Positions 26,141-36,205 of a DNA stretch of 39,032 bases are shown piece by piece. Each line of letters begins with the position of its first letter. Position 1 is the first letter of the stretch. The DNA is from Microscillaceae bacterium (GTDB lineage Bacteria > Bacteroidota > Bacteroidia > Cytophagales > Microscillaceae). The notes below the pieces were generated by a model. It saw only the letters and a list, made by a program, of their open reading frames with translations. It ran no database searches and had not been told where the DNA came from. The position numbers and the translations under genes were made by a program. The stretch covers positions 1-39,032 of the forward strand of contig JAAUUB010000013.1 of the NCBI GenBank assembly GCA_012031215.1, read 5' to 3'.

Positions 26141-28081
26141 ATGAAGCGTATTCTTTGCTTTTGCGGTTTGCTGGGGGGGCTTGGTAGCTTTCCGCTGACC
26201 GCGCAAATCCTGGACGATTCCACCCAGCAGGTCTATGGCCCCAAAACCACCGCCTATTACCAGGAACTGGATGTATTGGAAGGGAAGGCAGGCCCCTATG
26301 GGGTAGATACCTCCCTGCATAATTTCCATCGCTATTTTGACACCCAAAAGCAGGAAAACCTGAGCCAGAACCTCGGAACCTTTGCTTCTATTATGCGGCC
26401 TTTGTTTTTTGACCCAAGCCCTACCCTGGGCACACGACTGGGGCTGGACGGCTACGATTTTTTTACTTTTTTCCCCGAAAATATTCGCTATTTTGATACC
26501 AAATCGCCTTTTACACAGGCCTATTATGTGCAGGGAGCCAATAGCGACACGGAAATTCATTTTCTGTTTGCCCGCAATATCAACCCCCGCTGGAACATTG
26601 GCTTTCATTATGTCCGCCAAAATACCAACCGGGTCTTTGGCACCAGCCAGCCCGACGACCGCCTCGTGGATGCCCTTCGATTTGTGGCTTTTACGGGCTA
26701 TAGCTCCGAAAACGGAAAATATCGTATCTTGTATCATCTCTCGGCCCTGAACCACGACGATAGTGAAACAGGAGGAGTAGAACCTAATCCGGCCCTGCCC
26801 AATGAGGGTTTTTATAGCAATCGGGAGGCAGATGCCCAGCTTGACCGCACCGCCCGCAGTCGCCAATCGCGCACCTATCACCATCTTTACCAGCAATATG
26901 CCCTCAATCCGGCCTTTACAATCTACCAAACGCTGGACATCCGCCGGCAACTGGACGAATTTAAAGCTTCTCGGATTCGTAATTATGCCGACTTTTACCC
27001 CCCCGCCCAGCCCAGTCTGCTCCTGGATGGAGAAGAAGAGGCGGTAGCTGTTTTTAACTTCAATGGCAGTCTTAGCAATGAAAGCACGATTTTTCGGCTC
27101 TACGAAAACAAATTTGGTATCAAAGGCAAACTGACCAAGTTCAATTATCGGCTTTATTTCCAGAGCCGTGTGTATCAATGGGATACGGGCTACGAAGGGC
27201 AGCTTTTGCGCCGACTCAATTCCGATTCTAGCACGGCCTCCGCCCGCCGGATTGAAAAAAGACTGGCCTCCGGGTTTGAAAATTTCGTGGGCGGCACACT
27301 TTTTTATCAGTTTAGTGATTCTTCGCGGCTGGAAACCGAGGCCGTGCTGCGTTTGGGGCGCGATTATCGTTTGCAGGCCGTGTTTCGCAACCGCCTGGTG
27401 GAGGCCCGTTTTCTCAGCACCCTCTACACACCATCCCTCTTCCAGCAGGTCTATCTGAGTAATCATTTTGAATGGAACAATGCCTTTAGCAATACTCTGG
27501 TCAATGAAGTATCAGGGCAAATACACTGGCGCAATCGCCGCCAAAGCCTGTATTTTGCCCCGCAGGGGCGATATGCCGTCGTGAATAATTATATTTATTT
27601 TGACAGCCTGGCCGTCCCCCGGCAAACCAGCGATTTTATCCAAATTTTGCAGGTAGGGGCGCGGATAGAAGTGGTACTGGGGCGATGGCACTGGGAAAGC
27701 CTGGCTTTGTTTACGGCCAACACGGGAGACGACTTTTTACGGATGCCCGATATTTTGGTCAATGCGCAGGTTTATTGCCAGGATTGCTTGCTCAAAAAGT
27801 TTTTGCATACCCAGATTGGCCTGGATGTGCACTACAAATCGGGCTATTTTGCCGATGCGTATATGCCCGTTACAAAGCAATTCTATTTGCAAGACCGGCT
27901 CTTTGTGGAAGGCTACCCGATTGTGGATATTTTCATGAACGTAAAAATTCAAAATTTCCGGGTATTTCTTAAGCTGGCCCATGCCAATCAATTGCCCGAA
28001 GCAGGCTATTTGACCACCCCCTTTTATCCGGGGCTGGCCCGGACTTTTGTGTTTGGCATAGATTGGATGTTTTTTAAATAA
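26141..28081 (+). CDS. Putative outer-membrane porin (Porin_10 family)
   Basis: A 646-residue protein with a signal peptide (MKRILCFCGLLGGLGS to about LTAQ). It has the start typical of the Bacteroidota putative porin family: GPKTTAYYQELDVLEG, then the HNFHRYFDTQKQENLSQNLGT block, GTRLGLDGYDFF and FFPENIRYFDTKSPFTQAYYVQG. Long runs of alternating strands follow to the final FVFGIDWMFF, as in outer-membrane barrels. Function is probably diffusion of small solutes; the substrate is unknown. I start at ATG 26141; an ATG at 26123 and a TTG at 26117 are longer options, but the TTACTTTG at 26112-26119 may be a -7 box. Confidence 0.85.
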   Translation: MKRILCFCGLLGGLGSFPLTAQILDDSTQQVYGPKTTAYYQELDVLEGKAGPYGVDTSLHNFHRYFDTQKQENLSQNLGTFASIMRPLFFDPSPTLGTRLGLDGYDFFTFFPENIRYFDTKSPFTQAYYVQGANSDTEIHFLFARNINPRWNIGFHYVRQNTNRVFGTSQPDDRLVDALRFVAFTGYSSENGKYRILYHLSALNHDDSETGGVEPNPALPNEGFYSNREADAQLDRTARSRQSRTYHHLYQQYALNPAFTIYQTLDIRRQLDEFKASRIRNYADFYPPAQPSLLLDGEEEAVAVFNFNGSLSNESTIFRLYENKFGIKGKLTKFNYRLYFQSRVYQWDTGYEGQLLRRLNSDSSTASARRIEKRLASGFENFVGGTLFYQFSDSSRLETEAVLRLGRDYRLQAVFRNRLVEARFLSTLYTPSLFQQVYLSNHFEWNNAFSNTLVNEVSGQIHWRNRRQSLYFAPQGRYAVVNNYIYFDSLAVPRQTSDFIQILQVGARIEVVLGRWHWESLALFTANTGDDFLRMPDILVNAQVYCQDCLLKKFLHTQIGLDVHYKSGYFADAYMPVTKQFYLQDRLFVEGYPIVDIFMNVKIQNFRVFLKLAHANQLPEAGYLTTPFYPGLARTFVFGIDWMFFK

Positions 28082-28135
28082 AATATTGAAAATAGGGCGG
28101 GGGCTCTCCCGATAAACCCGGTCTCTAAATGCGCA

Positions 28136-28507
28136 ATGATGGAAGCACAAGTCTGGCATAAGGTCTTTGATTCCTGGGCCGAGGCAGAGACACAAGTACC
28201 CACAGGCAGCCTGGTTTCGCGCTGGGTGGGAGGGCTGCGTTTGGCCCTGGCCCGGACGGAAGAAGGTTTTTTTGCATTTGAAGATGCCTGCCCCCACAAG
28301 TTGGTTCGCCTGAGCCAGGGAAAACTTTGCGCGCCCGCTCAGGTGGAGTGCTACTGGCATCAGTATCGGTTTGATTTGCACACGGGCGAGGAATGTACGG
28401 GCAAAAACATTCGTCCTTTGAAAGTATATCCCTTGCAAGCCCAGGGAGAAGGCATTTTTGTGGCCCTGCCTCCTGCACCCGAAGAAAAAGACCCTTTTAG
28501 TTTTTGA
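28136..28507 (+). CDS. Rieske 2Fe-2S ferredoxin-like protein
   Basis: A 123-residue cytoplasmic protein with a single Rieske domain. The ligand pairs are visible: CPH at residues about 49-51 and CYWH about 17 residues later, followed by the YRFDLHTGE block that often follows the second pair in Rieske ferredoxins. It is similar to the ferredoxin parts of ring-hydroxylating dioxygenases and to small nitrite-reductase NirD-like proteins. No oxygenase partner is in the window. It could donate electrons to an unlinked oxygenase. It is 54 nt after the porin gene and convergent with amtB. Confidence 0.88.
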   Translation: MMEAQVWHKVFDSWAEAETQVPTGSLVSRWVGGLRLALARTEEGFFAFEDACPHKLVRLSQGKLCAPAQVECYWHQYRFDLHTGEECTGKNIRPLKVYPLQAQGEGIFVALPPAPEEKDPFSF

Positions 28508-28540
28508 TGGCCGGGCCGATTGCTCGCCGTACCAAATAAA

Positions 28541-28572
28541 AAAACCGGACGCAAAGCAACCCGGTCTTTTTG
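28541..28572. terminator. Bidirectional terminator between Rieske gene and amtB
   Basis: A short stem (ACCGG at 28544-28548 with CCGGT at 28561-28565) has A's on the left and CTTTTT on the right, so T runs follow the stem on both strands. It lies between two convergent genes. Confidence 0.7.
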
Positions 28573-28604
28573 CAATTATACCTAAAATTAAAAACTAAAC
28601 TAAA

Positions 28605-29903
28605 TTAACTTGTATGGATATTGAAACCTCTTTCGCCATGATAAGCTTCGTCCAGGCCCGCCCGCTCTAGCGACTCTTCGACCCTGGCCCCGCGCGTGAT
28701 GAGAGCAGAAATAAAATAAACCACTAAGGTGGCGAGGGCGGAGTAGGCCAGCGTAACCAGAACGGCGATGAGCTGCACGGCTACCTGAGAAGGATTACCA
28801 TAGAGCAGGCCCACCGCATTGGGGTTGATGGCCGGATTGGCAAAAATGCCGGTGGCCAGGGAGCCCCAAATGCCTACCAGCCCGTGAATGCCAAAGGCAT
28901 CGAGCGTGTCATCGTATTTGAGCAGGCTTTTGAGCTTGACAGCCCCAAAATAACCCACCAACCCGGATACAAAACCTATGGCCAGGGCCCCGCTTACGCT
29001 TACAAAGCCACAGGCCGGGGTAATGCCTACCAGGCCAGATACGACCCCGGAGGAAACACCCAGCAAAGAAGGTTTTTTACGATAGGCCCATTCTATCAGA
29101 ATCCAGGCCAAACCCCCTACACTGGCCGCCACATTGGTTACCAGCATGGCATTGGCAGCCGTGGCATTGGCTCCCAGCGCACTGCCCGCATTGAAGCCAA
29201 ACCAGCCAAACCAGAGCAAGGCCGAGCCTAGCACCGTAAGCTTGAGCGAAAGCGGTTTTTCGCCGCCATTGCCAAAATTTTTGCGCTTGCCCAGCAAAAT
29301 AGCCAAGACCAGCCCGGCCACGCCCGCATTGATATGTATTACTGTGCCGCCTGCAAAATCCAGCTCGCCACTGCCGCTCAGAATACCACCCCCCCAAACC
29401 CAGTGGGTGATAGGGCTATACACCAGCAGCACCCACAAAAAGGAAAAAACCGCCCAAAATGAAAACTTGACCCGCTCTACGACGGCCCCGCTCACAATGG
29501 CCACGGCAATGGCGGCAAAAGTGCCTTGAAAAACCACAAACAAGAGAGTAGGAATAGTGCCTTGTAAATCATTGATTTTGATATTTTCAAGCATCCAGGT
29601 ATCCCAGGCCCCAATCCAGGCATTGCCGGTCCCAAAGGCCAGAGAATAGCCCACCAAGACCCAGGCTACCGAAGCTACACAAAAGGAGATATAGCTCATT
29701 CCTACGGTATTGAGCGCCGATTTGCTATTGGAAAGACCCCCATAAAACAAGGCCAGCCCTGCCGGGGTCATCAGCATCACCAAAGCGGTGGCCATCAGCA
29801 TCCAGGCGGTATCGCCAGCACTAAGGCTGGGGGCGGTTTCCTGGGCCAGCAATGCCGGAGCCACCAATCCAAAAGCAAGGCTAAGTAATATTTTTCTGTG
29901 CAT
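28605..29903 (-). CDS. amtB: Ammonium transporter AmtB
   Basis: A 432-residue channel that passes ammonium, as NH3, across the inner membrane. A signal peptide (LVAPALLAQ) precedes the usual 11 helices. Family marks include MTPAGLALFYGGL, the first pore histidine in VIHINAGVAGLV, GWFGFNAGSAL, and the second pore histidine in DAFGIHGLVGIWGSLATG. The C-terminal tail ends YHGERGFNIH. A PII gene (glnK), often next to amtB, is not present here. The glutamine synthetase gene lies upstream on the same strand, beyond a terminator and a 320-bp A/T-rich gap, so the two probably have separate promoters but share nitrogen control. Confidence 0.95.
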   Translation of the reverse strand: MHRKILLSLAFGLVAPALLAQETAPSLSAGDTAWMLMATALVMLMTPAGLALFYGGLSNSKSALNTVGMSYISFCVASVAWVLVGYSLAFGTGNAWIGAWDTWMLENIKINDLQGTIPTLLFVVFQGTFAAIAVAIVSGAVVERVKFSFWAVFSFLWVLLVYSPITHWVWGGGILSGSGELDFAGGTVIHINAGVAGLVLAILLGKRKNFGNGGEKPLSLKLTVLGSALLWFGWFGFNAGSALGANATAANAMLVTNVAASVGGLAWILIEWAYRKKPSLLGVSSGVVSGLVGITPACGFVSVSGALAIGFVSGLVGYFGAVKLKSLLKYDDTLDAFGIHGLVGIWGSLATGIFANPAINPNAVGLLYGNPSQVAVQLIAVLVTLAYSALATLVVYFISALITRGARVEESLERAGLDEAYHGERGFNIHTS

Positions 29904-30170
29904 ACTTTATTTAATTTTTCTGAAGGCCTTCAATTTGAGGGCTGATTAGGATAATTGTTGTTGTTTTTTCATAAGTAAGCCTTCATTTTTAGCTTACCTG
30001 TTCAAAAATAGAGGCTTTTTAAAGAAAATGACTTTAAGAGCGAAGGAAGGATATTTTTTTCCCAAAATTTTTTTGAGAAATTGACTTTTAGAAAGATAAT
30101 TTTTAAAAAATTTTTGGGCTGATTCTTTATCGCCATATAAAATTTGGATAAAAAAAGGCTTATATCTCAA

Positions 30171-30201
30171 TAAAAAAGCCGGATTTCTTACAATCCGGCT
30201 T
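30171..30201 (-). terminator. Intrinsic terminator after glutamine synthetase
   Basis: A 10-bp perfect stem (AAGCCGGATT at 30176-30185 with AATCCGGCTT at 30192-30201), a 6-nt loop, and a T run on the minus strand. It lies 25 nt past the glnN stop. The gap from here to amtB holds no gene. Confidence 0.9.
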
Positions 30202-30225
30202 CGTTTCTGGAATAAAACCAAAGGC

Positions 30226-32414
30226 TTAGCGCACCATCAACAGTTCGCGGTATTTGACCAGCGGCCAGTCTTCGTCATCCACAATGAGCTCGAGTTTGTC
30301 GACGTGCTCGCGGATTTGCTCAAAGTAGGGTTTTACTTTTTCATCATATACAAGGGCACGTTCGCGCGTATCTTCTATTTTGTTGGCATCGCGGCGTACC
30401 AGGCGCATCTCTTCGGCCAGGCTTTGGATTTGGCTGATATGATGCGAAACGGTTTTGATGGCCTCGGTCATAGTGCCTATACTTTCACACTCAAGCCCCA
30501 AATCGCGTAATCCCTTTACATTAAGAATCAGTTCATTTTGGTATTTTACTGCCGTGGGGATGATATGATTGAGGGCCAAATCACCAATCATTCGGGATTC
30601 AATCTGTAGTTTTTGATAAAATGTTCCAGCAAAATCTCATGGCGACCGTGCATTTCCGAATGGTTTAGTACGCCCAGTCGCTCGAAGAGTTCGAGGGCTT
30701 CTTCCGAAATCAGGGCATCCAGGGCCAGGGGGGTAGATTTTACATTGGGCAGTCCTCGCCGTTCGGCTTCTTTGACCCAGTCCTCGGAGTAGTTATCGCC
30801 TTCAAAAAGGACGTTTTTCGCTTCTTTAACATAGCGACGCAGGACATTGACAATGGCCACTTCTTTTTTTGACTCGGATTCTGATTCTTTATCGACCTCT
30901 TCCTTGAACTTGAAAAGCTGCTCGGCCACAATGGTATTGAGAATGGTCATAGGCGAGGCACAATTGAGCGAAGACCCAGCGGCCCTAAACTCAAACTTAT
31001 TGCCTGTGAAAGCAAAAGGAGAGGTACGGTTGCGGTCGGTATTGTCCAGTAGTACCGGCGGCACTTTGTCAATCCCCAGTTTGATGTAGAGGTTTTCGCC
31101 TTTTTCTACCTTGATGGAGGCATTTTCTTCCAATTCTTTGAGCACTTCCATCAATTGCGAGCCAATAAAGACCGACACAATGGCGGGCGGGGCTTCATTG
31201 GCCCCCAGGCGGTAGTCATTACCCGCCGAGGCGATACTGGCCCGAAGCAGGGCCGAATAGGTATGTACGGCCTTGATGGTATTGATAAAGAAAGTAAGGA
31301 ATTGCAGGTTTTCTTTGGGCTTGGTGCTGGGGCCCAGCAAGTTCACACCCGTATCCGTACCCATCGACCAGTTGTTGTGTTTGCCACTGCCATTAATGCC
31401 TGCAAAGGGCTTTTCATGAAAGAGCACCTCAAAATGATGCTTACTGGCTACCTTGCGCATCACATCCATGAGCAGGAGGTTATGGTCAACCGCCAGGTTC
31501 ACTTCTTCAAAAGTGGGCGCACATTCGAACTGGCTGGGGGCTACTTCATTGTGGCGGGTGCGTACCGGAATGCTGAGCTTGACACACTCTTGCTCAAAAT
31601 CGGCCATAAAGGCCCGCACCCGGGCGGGGATAGAGCCAAAGTAGTGGTCTTCCAGTTGCTGGCCTTTGGCGGGTTCGTGGCCAAAGACCGTGCGTCCGGC
31701 CAGTACCAAATCTGGGCGGGCATAATAAAGGGCTTTGTCCACCAGGAAATATTCCTGCTCTGGGCCCAGGGTGGCAATCACTTGCTTGACCTCCCGGTCA
31801 AACATCTGGCAAACCTGCGTGGCGGCCTTGTCCAGGATATGCAAAGCCCGCAAAAGGGGGGTTTTGTAATCGAGGGCTTCCCCCGTGTAGGACACAAAGA
31901 TGGTGGGAATGCAAAGGGTTTTGCTGTTGCCATTTTCCATAATGAAAGCTGGCGAAGAAGGGTCCCAGGCGGTATAACCCCTTGCCTCGAAAGTGGTACG
32001 CAAACCGCCGCTTGGAAAAGAAGAGGCATCCGGCTCTTGTTGTACCAAGGCACTGCCCTTAAATTTTTCGATGACATCGCCTTTGCTGTCCACATCAAAA
32101 AAAGCGTCGTGTTTTTCAGCGGTGGCCCCAGTCAATGGCTGAAACCAGTGGGTGTAATGCGTTACCCCTTTGCCAATGGCCCAGGACTTCATTGCGGCAG
32201 CAACCGCATCGGCCGCATCAGCCGAAATGGTCATTCCCTGGCGAATGGCCTGGCTAACTTGCTTATAGACCTCGGCACTGAGGGTGGCCCGCATCACGCG
32301 GTCATTAAAGGTATTGATACCATAATATTCTGATACTTTATCAGAAGGGAAGTTTACCGCAACCGTAGGCCGGTTTTGGGCATACTCAAGGGCTTTAAAT
32401 CGCTGAATGGCCAT
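30226..32414 (-). CDS. glnN: Type III glutamine synthetase (one frame break)
   Basis: GSIII makes glutamine from glutamate and ammonium and is the usual enzyme in Bacteroidota. Repaired length 729 residues, typical for the type. Marks include LGPEQEYFLVDKALY, RHNEVAPSQFE, the KHNNWSMGTDTGVNL block, PFAFTGNKFEFRAAGSS, and the C-terminal IGDLALNHIIPTAVKYQNELI. The frame breaks near 30606; one more base between KN and Y/QIES restores NYQIESRMIGDLA, the conserved join. As written it would end at 608 residues with the last 121 in another frame. It starts at ATG 32414. Confidence 0.94.
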
Positions 32415-32684
32415 AATTTAGGGATAAAGATATTGGTATAATGAAAAAAATCCTTCCGATGCTATTTTATGAGCCATTTTGCAAGCCATCTTCCGGTTTC
32501 TCGTGCTTTTGGTAAAAAATAAGCAAAAGCTCATTCCAAAAGCTGAAAAAAAGGTTGACTTAGAAAACAAGCCCATTCTGAAAAAAATCCAGGCTTTGCG
32601 CCCAAATGCCGTTCAAAAATAAGCGGTTTTTTTGAAATGATTTACAATTTTTTCAAAGGCCCCCTTATAAAAGCAGACGAGCCT

Positions 32685-32692
32685 TAATTTTG
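32685..32692 (+). promoter_or_regulatory. Candidate -7 element before the DUF486 gene
   Basis: TAATTTTG is an exact TAnnTTTG match ending 24 nt before the ATG at 32717. A -33 box at the right distance was not clear. The rest of the 300-bp gap upstream, next to glnN, shows nothing else I can name. Confidence 0.45.
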
Positions 32693-32716
32693 CGCCTCAT
32701 CATAAATCTGGCACGT

Positions 32717-33043
32717 ATGCACACCATTTTATTGCTTACCCTGTCCAATGTCATTATGACCTTTGCCTGGTATGGCCATCTTAAGTTCAAGGCTTTGCCT
32801 TTGTGGCAGGCCATCTTGGCCAGTTGGCTATTGGCTTTTTTTGAATACAGCCTAATGGTTCCGGCCAATCGTTGGGGGCATGGGCGTTTTTCGGCCTATC
32901 AGCTCAAGATTTTACAGGAAGTCATCACGCTGGTGGTGTTTGTCATTTTTGCTCATTTTTATCTGCGTGAGGCTTTGCACTGGCGTTATGTGCTGAGCTT
33001 TGGCCTGGTAGCCCTGGCGGTATGGGTGGCCTTTCGCCCCTAA
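32717..33043 (+). CDS. DUF486 (DMT-like) small membrane protein
   Basis: A 108-residue, four-helix inner-membrane protein of the DUF486 group within the drug/metabolite transporter superfamily. It starts MHTILLLTLSNVIMTFAWYGHLKF, has AILASWLLAFFEYSLMVPANRWGHG in the middle, and ends YVLSFGLVALAVWVAFRP. The FEYSLMVPANRxG block is the family signature. Substrate unknown. The start at 32717 is preferred to an upstream TTG-type start at 32690 because the -7 box lies in that stretch. Confidence 0.88.
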   Translation: MHTILLLTLSNVIMTFAWYGHLKFKALPLWQAILASWLLAFFEYSLMVPANRWGHGRFSAYQLKILQEVITLVVFVIFAHFYLREALHWRYVLSFGLVALAVWVAFRP

Positions 33044-33167
33044 TGGGGCTTTCAGAAGCAAATCAGCGGAAAGCCTTCCCCCTCATTGCGAAAGTTGTTT
33101 TTTTAGAGAAAAGCCATTAGCTTGCAAGTCAGCAGGTTAGAAAAACCTGGTTTCAATTGCCAGAGCG

Positions 33168-34343
33168 ATGTCGGTATCCGAAAATCATTTTTCTCAAAAG
33201 AGCCAGGAATGGAGTACTTCCTTTCGCTTGCGCCAACACCTACAGGCAAGCTGGCAACCGCATATTCAGCAGCAAAACCTGGCCCTCAACCAGTTTCAGG
33301 ACTGGGAACTGGCACAGAGCCGGGCGGCTTATCTGCGGGCCGAAACACTTCAAAACCTGGCTCAACAACTCGAGACCTTTGAAACAAACTTTAAAAAACA
33401 GGGCGGGGACCTCTTATGGGCCAGCAATGCCGAAGCGGCACAAGCCCACCTGCGTCAGCTTATCCGGCGCTATGGTCTCGATACGCTGGCTTATAGTCAA
33501 GCCCTGATTTTGCTGGAAATAAATCTGCCAGAATGGGAAGGAAGCCTGGCTTTGTCGCCAACAGGCCAGCCTAAGGGCCAAGCCCTGTTGCCGGCCTGGC
33601 TTGCTCAGCTTGCGCCTCCGCTTCCTGAAGAAACCCTTGAGGACCCTCCCCCCCATACAGGGGCCGCTATCCCTTCGGTATTACGGGTAACAAGTGCGGA
33701 TTTTATGGTGGCCGACACGGGTGTCCTGGTCATGATTGATGCGGATGGCACACACACCGCCTTGCTTTCTCAAAGCCAGCCTTTGGTGGTGGTGATGGGG
33801 CTGGAGCAAGTCCTGGCCCGGCTTGAAGACGTAGAACTGATGGCGAGTATCAAACATATCCATCGGGAAGCCAAGCCTCATTTTGCCCAATTGCTTTTGG
33901 CTGGGCCAGCTCCGACCTCCCCCTTGCACCTGATTCTGCTAGACAATGGCCGAAGCCAGCTTTGGCGGCATCCCTACTTGCACGAGGCCCTGCAATGCAT
34001 TGGCTGTGGGGCTTGTAGCCGGGCCTGTCCTTTGGTGCCCCTCACGGCGGCGAGCGACCAGGGGCTTTATCCGGGGCCGATTGGCGCTATCCTTAATCCT
34101 TTTCTGGCCAAAGCGCGTGTTGCAAAGCCCAGCCTTATTGATACCAGCCCCCTTTGTGGGGCCTGTAGCAGTGCCTGCCCGGTTGGGATAGATTTGCAAA
34201 ACCTGCTCCATCAGCAGAGAGTTCACCGGCCTCGCCCTTTCTGGCAAAAAGTAAAAACGTGGTGGCCCTTTAGAAACCGCCTGCCCTTTTTAAAAGCAGT
34301 CCAAAAGTTTGCCGCAGTGCAAGGTGCGGTTCGCAAGCGTTGA
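33168..34343 (+). CDS. LutB/LldF-like LUD and 4Fe-4S protein, short form
   Basis: A 391-residue protein resembling LutB (YkgF), the iron-sulphur subunit of the LutABC L-lactate oxidase. The N-terminal helical part contains FETNFKKQGGDLLWA. The LUD domain has ADFMVADTGVLVMID, and two 4Fe-4S sites follow: CIGCGACSRACP with a further cysteine group, CGACSSACPVGID. LutB is usually about 460-480 residues; here the mid part (the LLATSGTGQRLT region) is missing or shortened and no lutA or lutC partner lies next to it. It may be a specialised relative or act with unlinked partners. It starts at ATG 33168. Confidence 0.78.
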   Translation: MSVSENHFSQKSQEWSTSFRLRQHLQASWQPHIQQQNLALNQFQDWELAQSRAAYLRAETLQNLAQQLETFETNFKKQGGDLLWASNAEAAQAHLRQLIRRYGLDTLAYSQALILLEINLPEWEGSLALSPTGQPKGQALLPAWLAQLAPPLPEETLEDPPPHTGAAIPSVLRVTSADFMVADTGVLVMIDADGTHTALLSQSQPLVVVMGLEQVLARLEDVELMASIKHIHREAKPHFAQLLLAGPAPTSPLHLILLDNGRSQLWRHPYLHEALQCIGCGACSRACPLVPLTAASDQGLYPGPIGAILNPFLAKARVAKPSLIDTSPLCGACSSACPVGIDLQNLLHQQRVHRPRPFWQKVKTWWPFRNRLPFLKAVQKFAAVQGAVRKR

Positions 34344-34392
34344 TAAGTTATCTATCTATCATTAAGCAATAATTTTAGGGTCTTGCCCCCTC

Positions 34393-35262
34393 TCAGTACT
34401 GAGTTCCGGAAAAGCGCTGGCTTTGGTCTATCCCCTTATTTTCGCTCCAGTCGCTTTCTTTCATTTGCCCACTTTGGCCGTAGGCTTGCAGGGCATTTTG
34501 GTAGCAAACCTGGCGCACCTGGGCCTCTTCAATACCCCGCTCGAGCATGAGGGCGGCGGTTTTGGGCACGGCCAGGGGGTCGCTCACCCCCCAGTCGCAG
34601 GCACTGTCCACGATGATGCGGTCGGCCCCATATTGTCGTATAATGTCCACCATGCGCTCATTGCCCATTTTGGTATGCGGGTAGATGGTAAAGGCGGCCC
34701 AATAGCCCCGGTCCAGCACTTCGCGCACGGTTTCTTCATTGTTGTGGTCAATGACTACTCTATCGGGCGACATGCCCATTTCTTCCAGGACATCCATACT
34801 GCGGGTAGTGCCCGCTTTTTTGTCGCGGTGAGGGGTATGAATCATAATGGGTAGTTGGGTCTCGAGAGCCAGGGCAATTTGGAGCCGGAAATACTTGTCT
34901 TCGGCGGCAGTTTGGTCATCGTAGCCTATTTCGCCCACCGCTACTACGCCCTCTTTCATCAGGTAGAGGGGCAGAAGTTCCATAACTTGTTCGGCCAGGG
35001 CTTCGTTGTTGGCCTCTTTGGAATTAAGCCCAATGCAGCAATAGTGTTTGATGCCAAACTGGCTGGCCCGGAAGCGTTCCCAGCCTACCAGACTGCTGAA
35101 ATAGTCTTTGAAGGAGCCGGCCTCCGTGCGGGGCTGACCCAGCCAAAAAGCGGGTTCTATGAGGGCTACAATGCCGGCCGCCCGCATGGCCTCGTAGTCG
35201 TCGGTGGTGCGCGAAACCATGTGGGCATGGGCATCAATAAAGGGCATTTGAGGGAATTGCAT
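34393..35262 (-). CDS. eboB: TatD-like metal-dependent hydrolase EboB
   Basis: A 289-residue amidohydrolase-fold protein of the TatD group. Metal-site marks are the DAHAHM at residues 10-15, GEIGYD, PIMIHTPHRD, and a DSACDWGVSDPLAV segment. It follows an EboA-domain gene on the same strand at 56 nt, which identifies it as EboB of the ebo group. In cyanobacteria and Bacteroidota the ebo set is a metabolite-export-related cluster (eboA-F) linked to periplasmic delivery of scytonemin precursors and other products. The gene is intact; the substrate is unknown. Confidence 0.75.
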   Translation of the reverse strand: MQFPQMPFIDAHAHMVSRTTDDYEAMRAAGIVALIEPAFWLGQPRTEAGSFKDYFSSLVGWERFRASQFGIKHYCCIGLNSKEANNEALAEQVMELLPLYLMKEGVVAVGEIGYDDQTAAEDKYFRLQIALALETQLPIMIHTPHRDKKAGTTRSMDVLEEMGMSPDRVVIDHNNEETVREVLDRGYWAAFTIYPHTKMGNERMVDIIRQYGADRIIVDSACDWGVSDPLAVPKTAALMLERGIEEAQVRQVCYQNALQAYGQSGQMKESDWSENKGIDQSQRFSGTQY

Positions 35263-35318
35263 GGCGATTGCTAAGTTTAGGTGTTGAATTCAGGAAAAAT
35301 AAGTGGCAGGCCAAAGCC

Positions 35319-36205
35319 TTAATAATCTTCGTACCAGGACTGGGCCAGGCTCGGCCAGGTGAGTTCGCCTTCTTGAGCTTCCTCTGTCCACATCGGAAAA
35401 TGCTCTAAAAGCAGACGGGCATCGGCATAGGGGTTTTGGTAGCAAACCAGGGTGGCGGCTTGTTGCTGGCGTATGTCGGCATCAATAAAGAGATGCTCTA
35501 AATCCGGCAGGAGGCTTTCCTCTACAAATGAAAAAACGACCTGCCAAGCATCCGGAGCCAGATTGCGGCCGGCAGCCCAGCGCTCGTGGGCAAAGTCAGA
35601 GAGGATGCGGCTCAGGGAAGCATTGGCGCGTTCGGCCAGGCCATAGATCTTGGTAAGCGGGCAATTGATAAAGGCGGCTTTGAGGTAAAGTTGGTTCCAG
35701 GCTGCTTCGTCAAAATACTGAGCCGGATAAGGATTATGCAAAGCAATGGCTTCAAAGACATTGCGCATATTGGAACGAACAGCTTCTGTAGCTAAAGGCA
35801 ACAGGGCGGGCCCGCTGGGCAGGAGCGGAAAGGCGGCATACAAAGCAAGCAATTCCTGATTATCGGCGGTTTCTTGTAATTGTTTCAATACCCGAGGGGC
35901 TATATCTGGCGGCACACTCAATAAAACATAGGCCCGGGCGAGTTGGGTTTGGGTCCATAAATCAAGGCGTAATCCGGGAAAAAGCCCAAGTACTTCTTCT
36001 TTTGGCTTCGGCTCTTGTAGCCAGTGCTCATGCCCAAAAACCCTTGCCGCCCCTGAATAGGTCATAAAGAAACGCTTTGGCTCAAAATCCTCAAAAGCTG
36101 CGCAGCTTTGTGGAGCCACTCCTGGCCCAAAGCCGACAAGGGCAAATCCAGAAGCCAGGTTTTAAGGATTGCAAAGGGGGCAGCCGAGGCAGAGGATGGG
36201 GGCAT
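35319..36205 (-). CDS. eboA: EboA-domain protein (one frame break)
   Basis: About 295 residues after repair. It starts at ATG 36205 (MPPSSASAAPFAILKTWLLD), continues LPLSALGQEWLHKAAQLLRILS, and then must shift frame near 36079 (one more base) to PKRFFMTYSGAARVFG. The second part has LFPGLRLDLWTQTQLARAYVLLS, the HNPYPAQYFDEAAWNQLYLKAAF block, and a C-terminal DIRQQQAATLVCYQNPYAD, which are typical of the EboA family. EboA has no known catalytic site and belongs to a helical repeat-like fold. eboB follows at 56 nt. The other ebo genes (UbiA-like eboC, dehydroquinate synthase-like eboD, eboE and eboF) are not in the window. Confidence 0.75.

Noticed and set aside
26045-27466. 473-codon open frame on the minus strand
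   Set aside because: It lies fully antisense to the porin gene, has low-complexity content without family patterns, and the plus-strand frame has clear porin sequence.
31155-32333. 392-codon open frame on the plus strand
   Set aside because: Antisense shadow of glutamine synthetase III, which is strongly conserved on the other strand.
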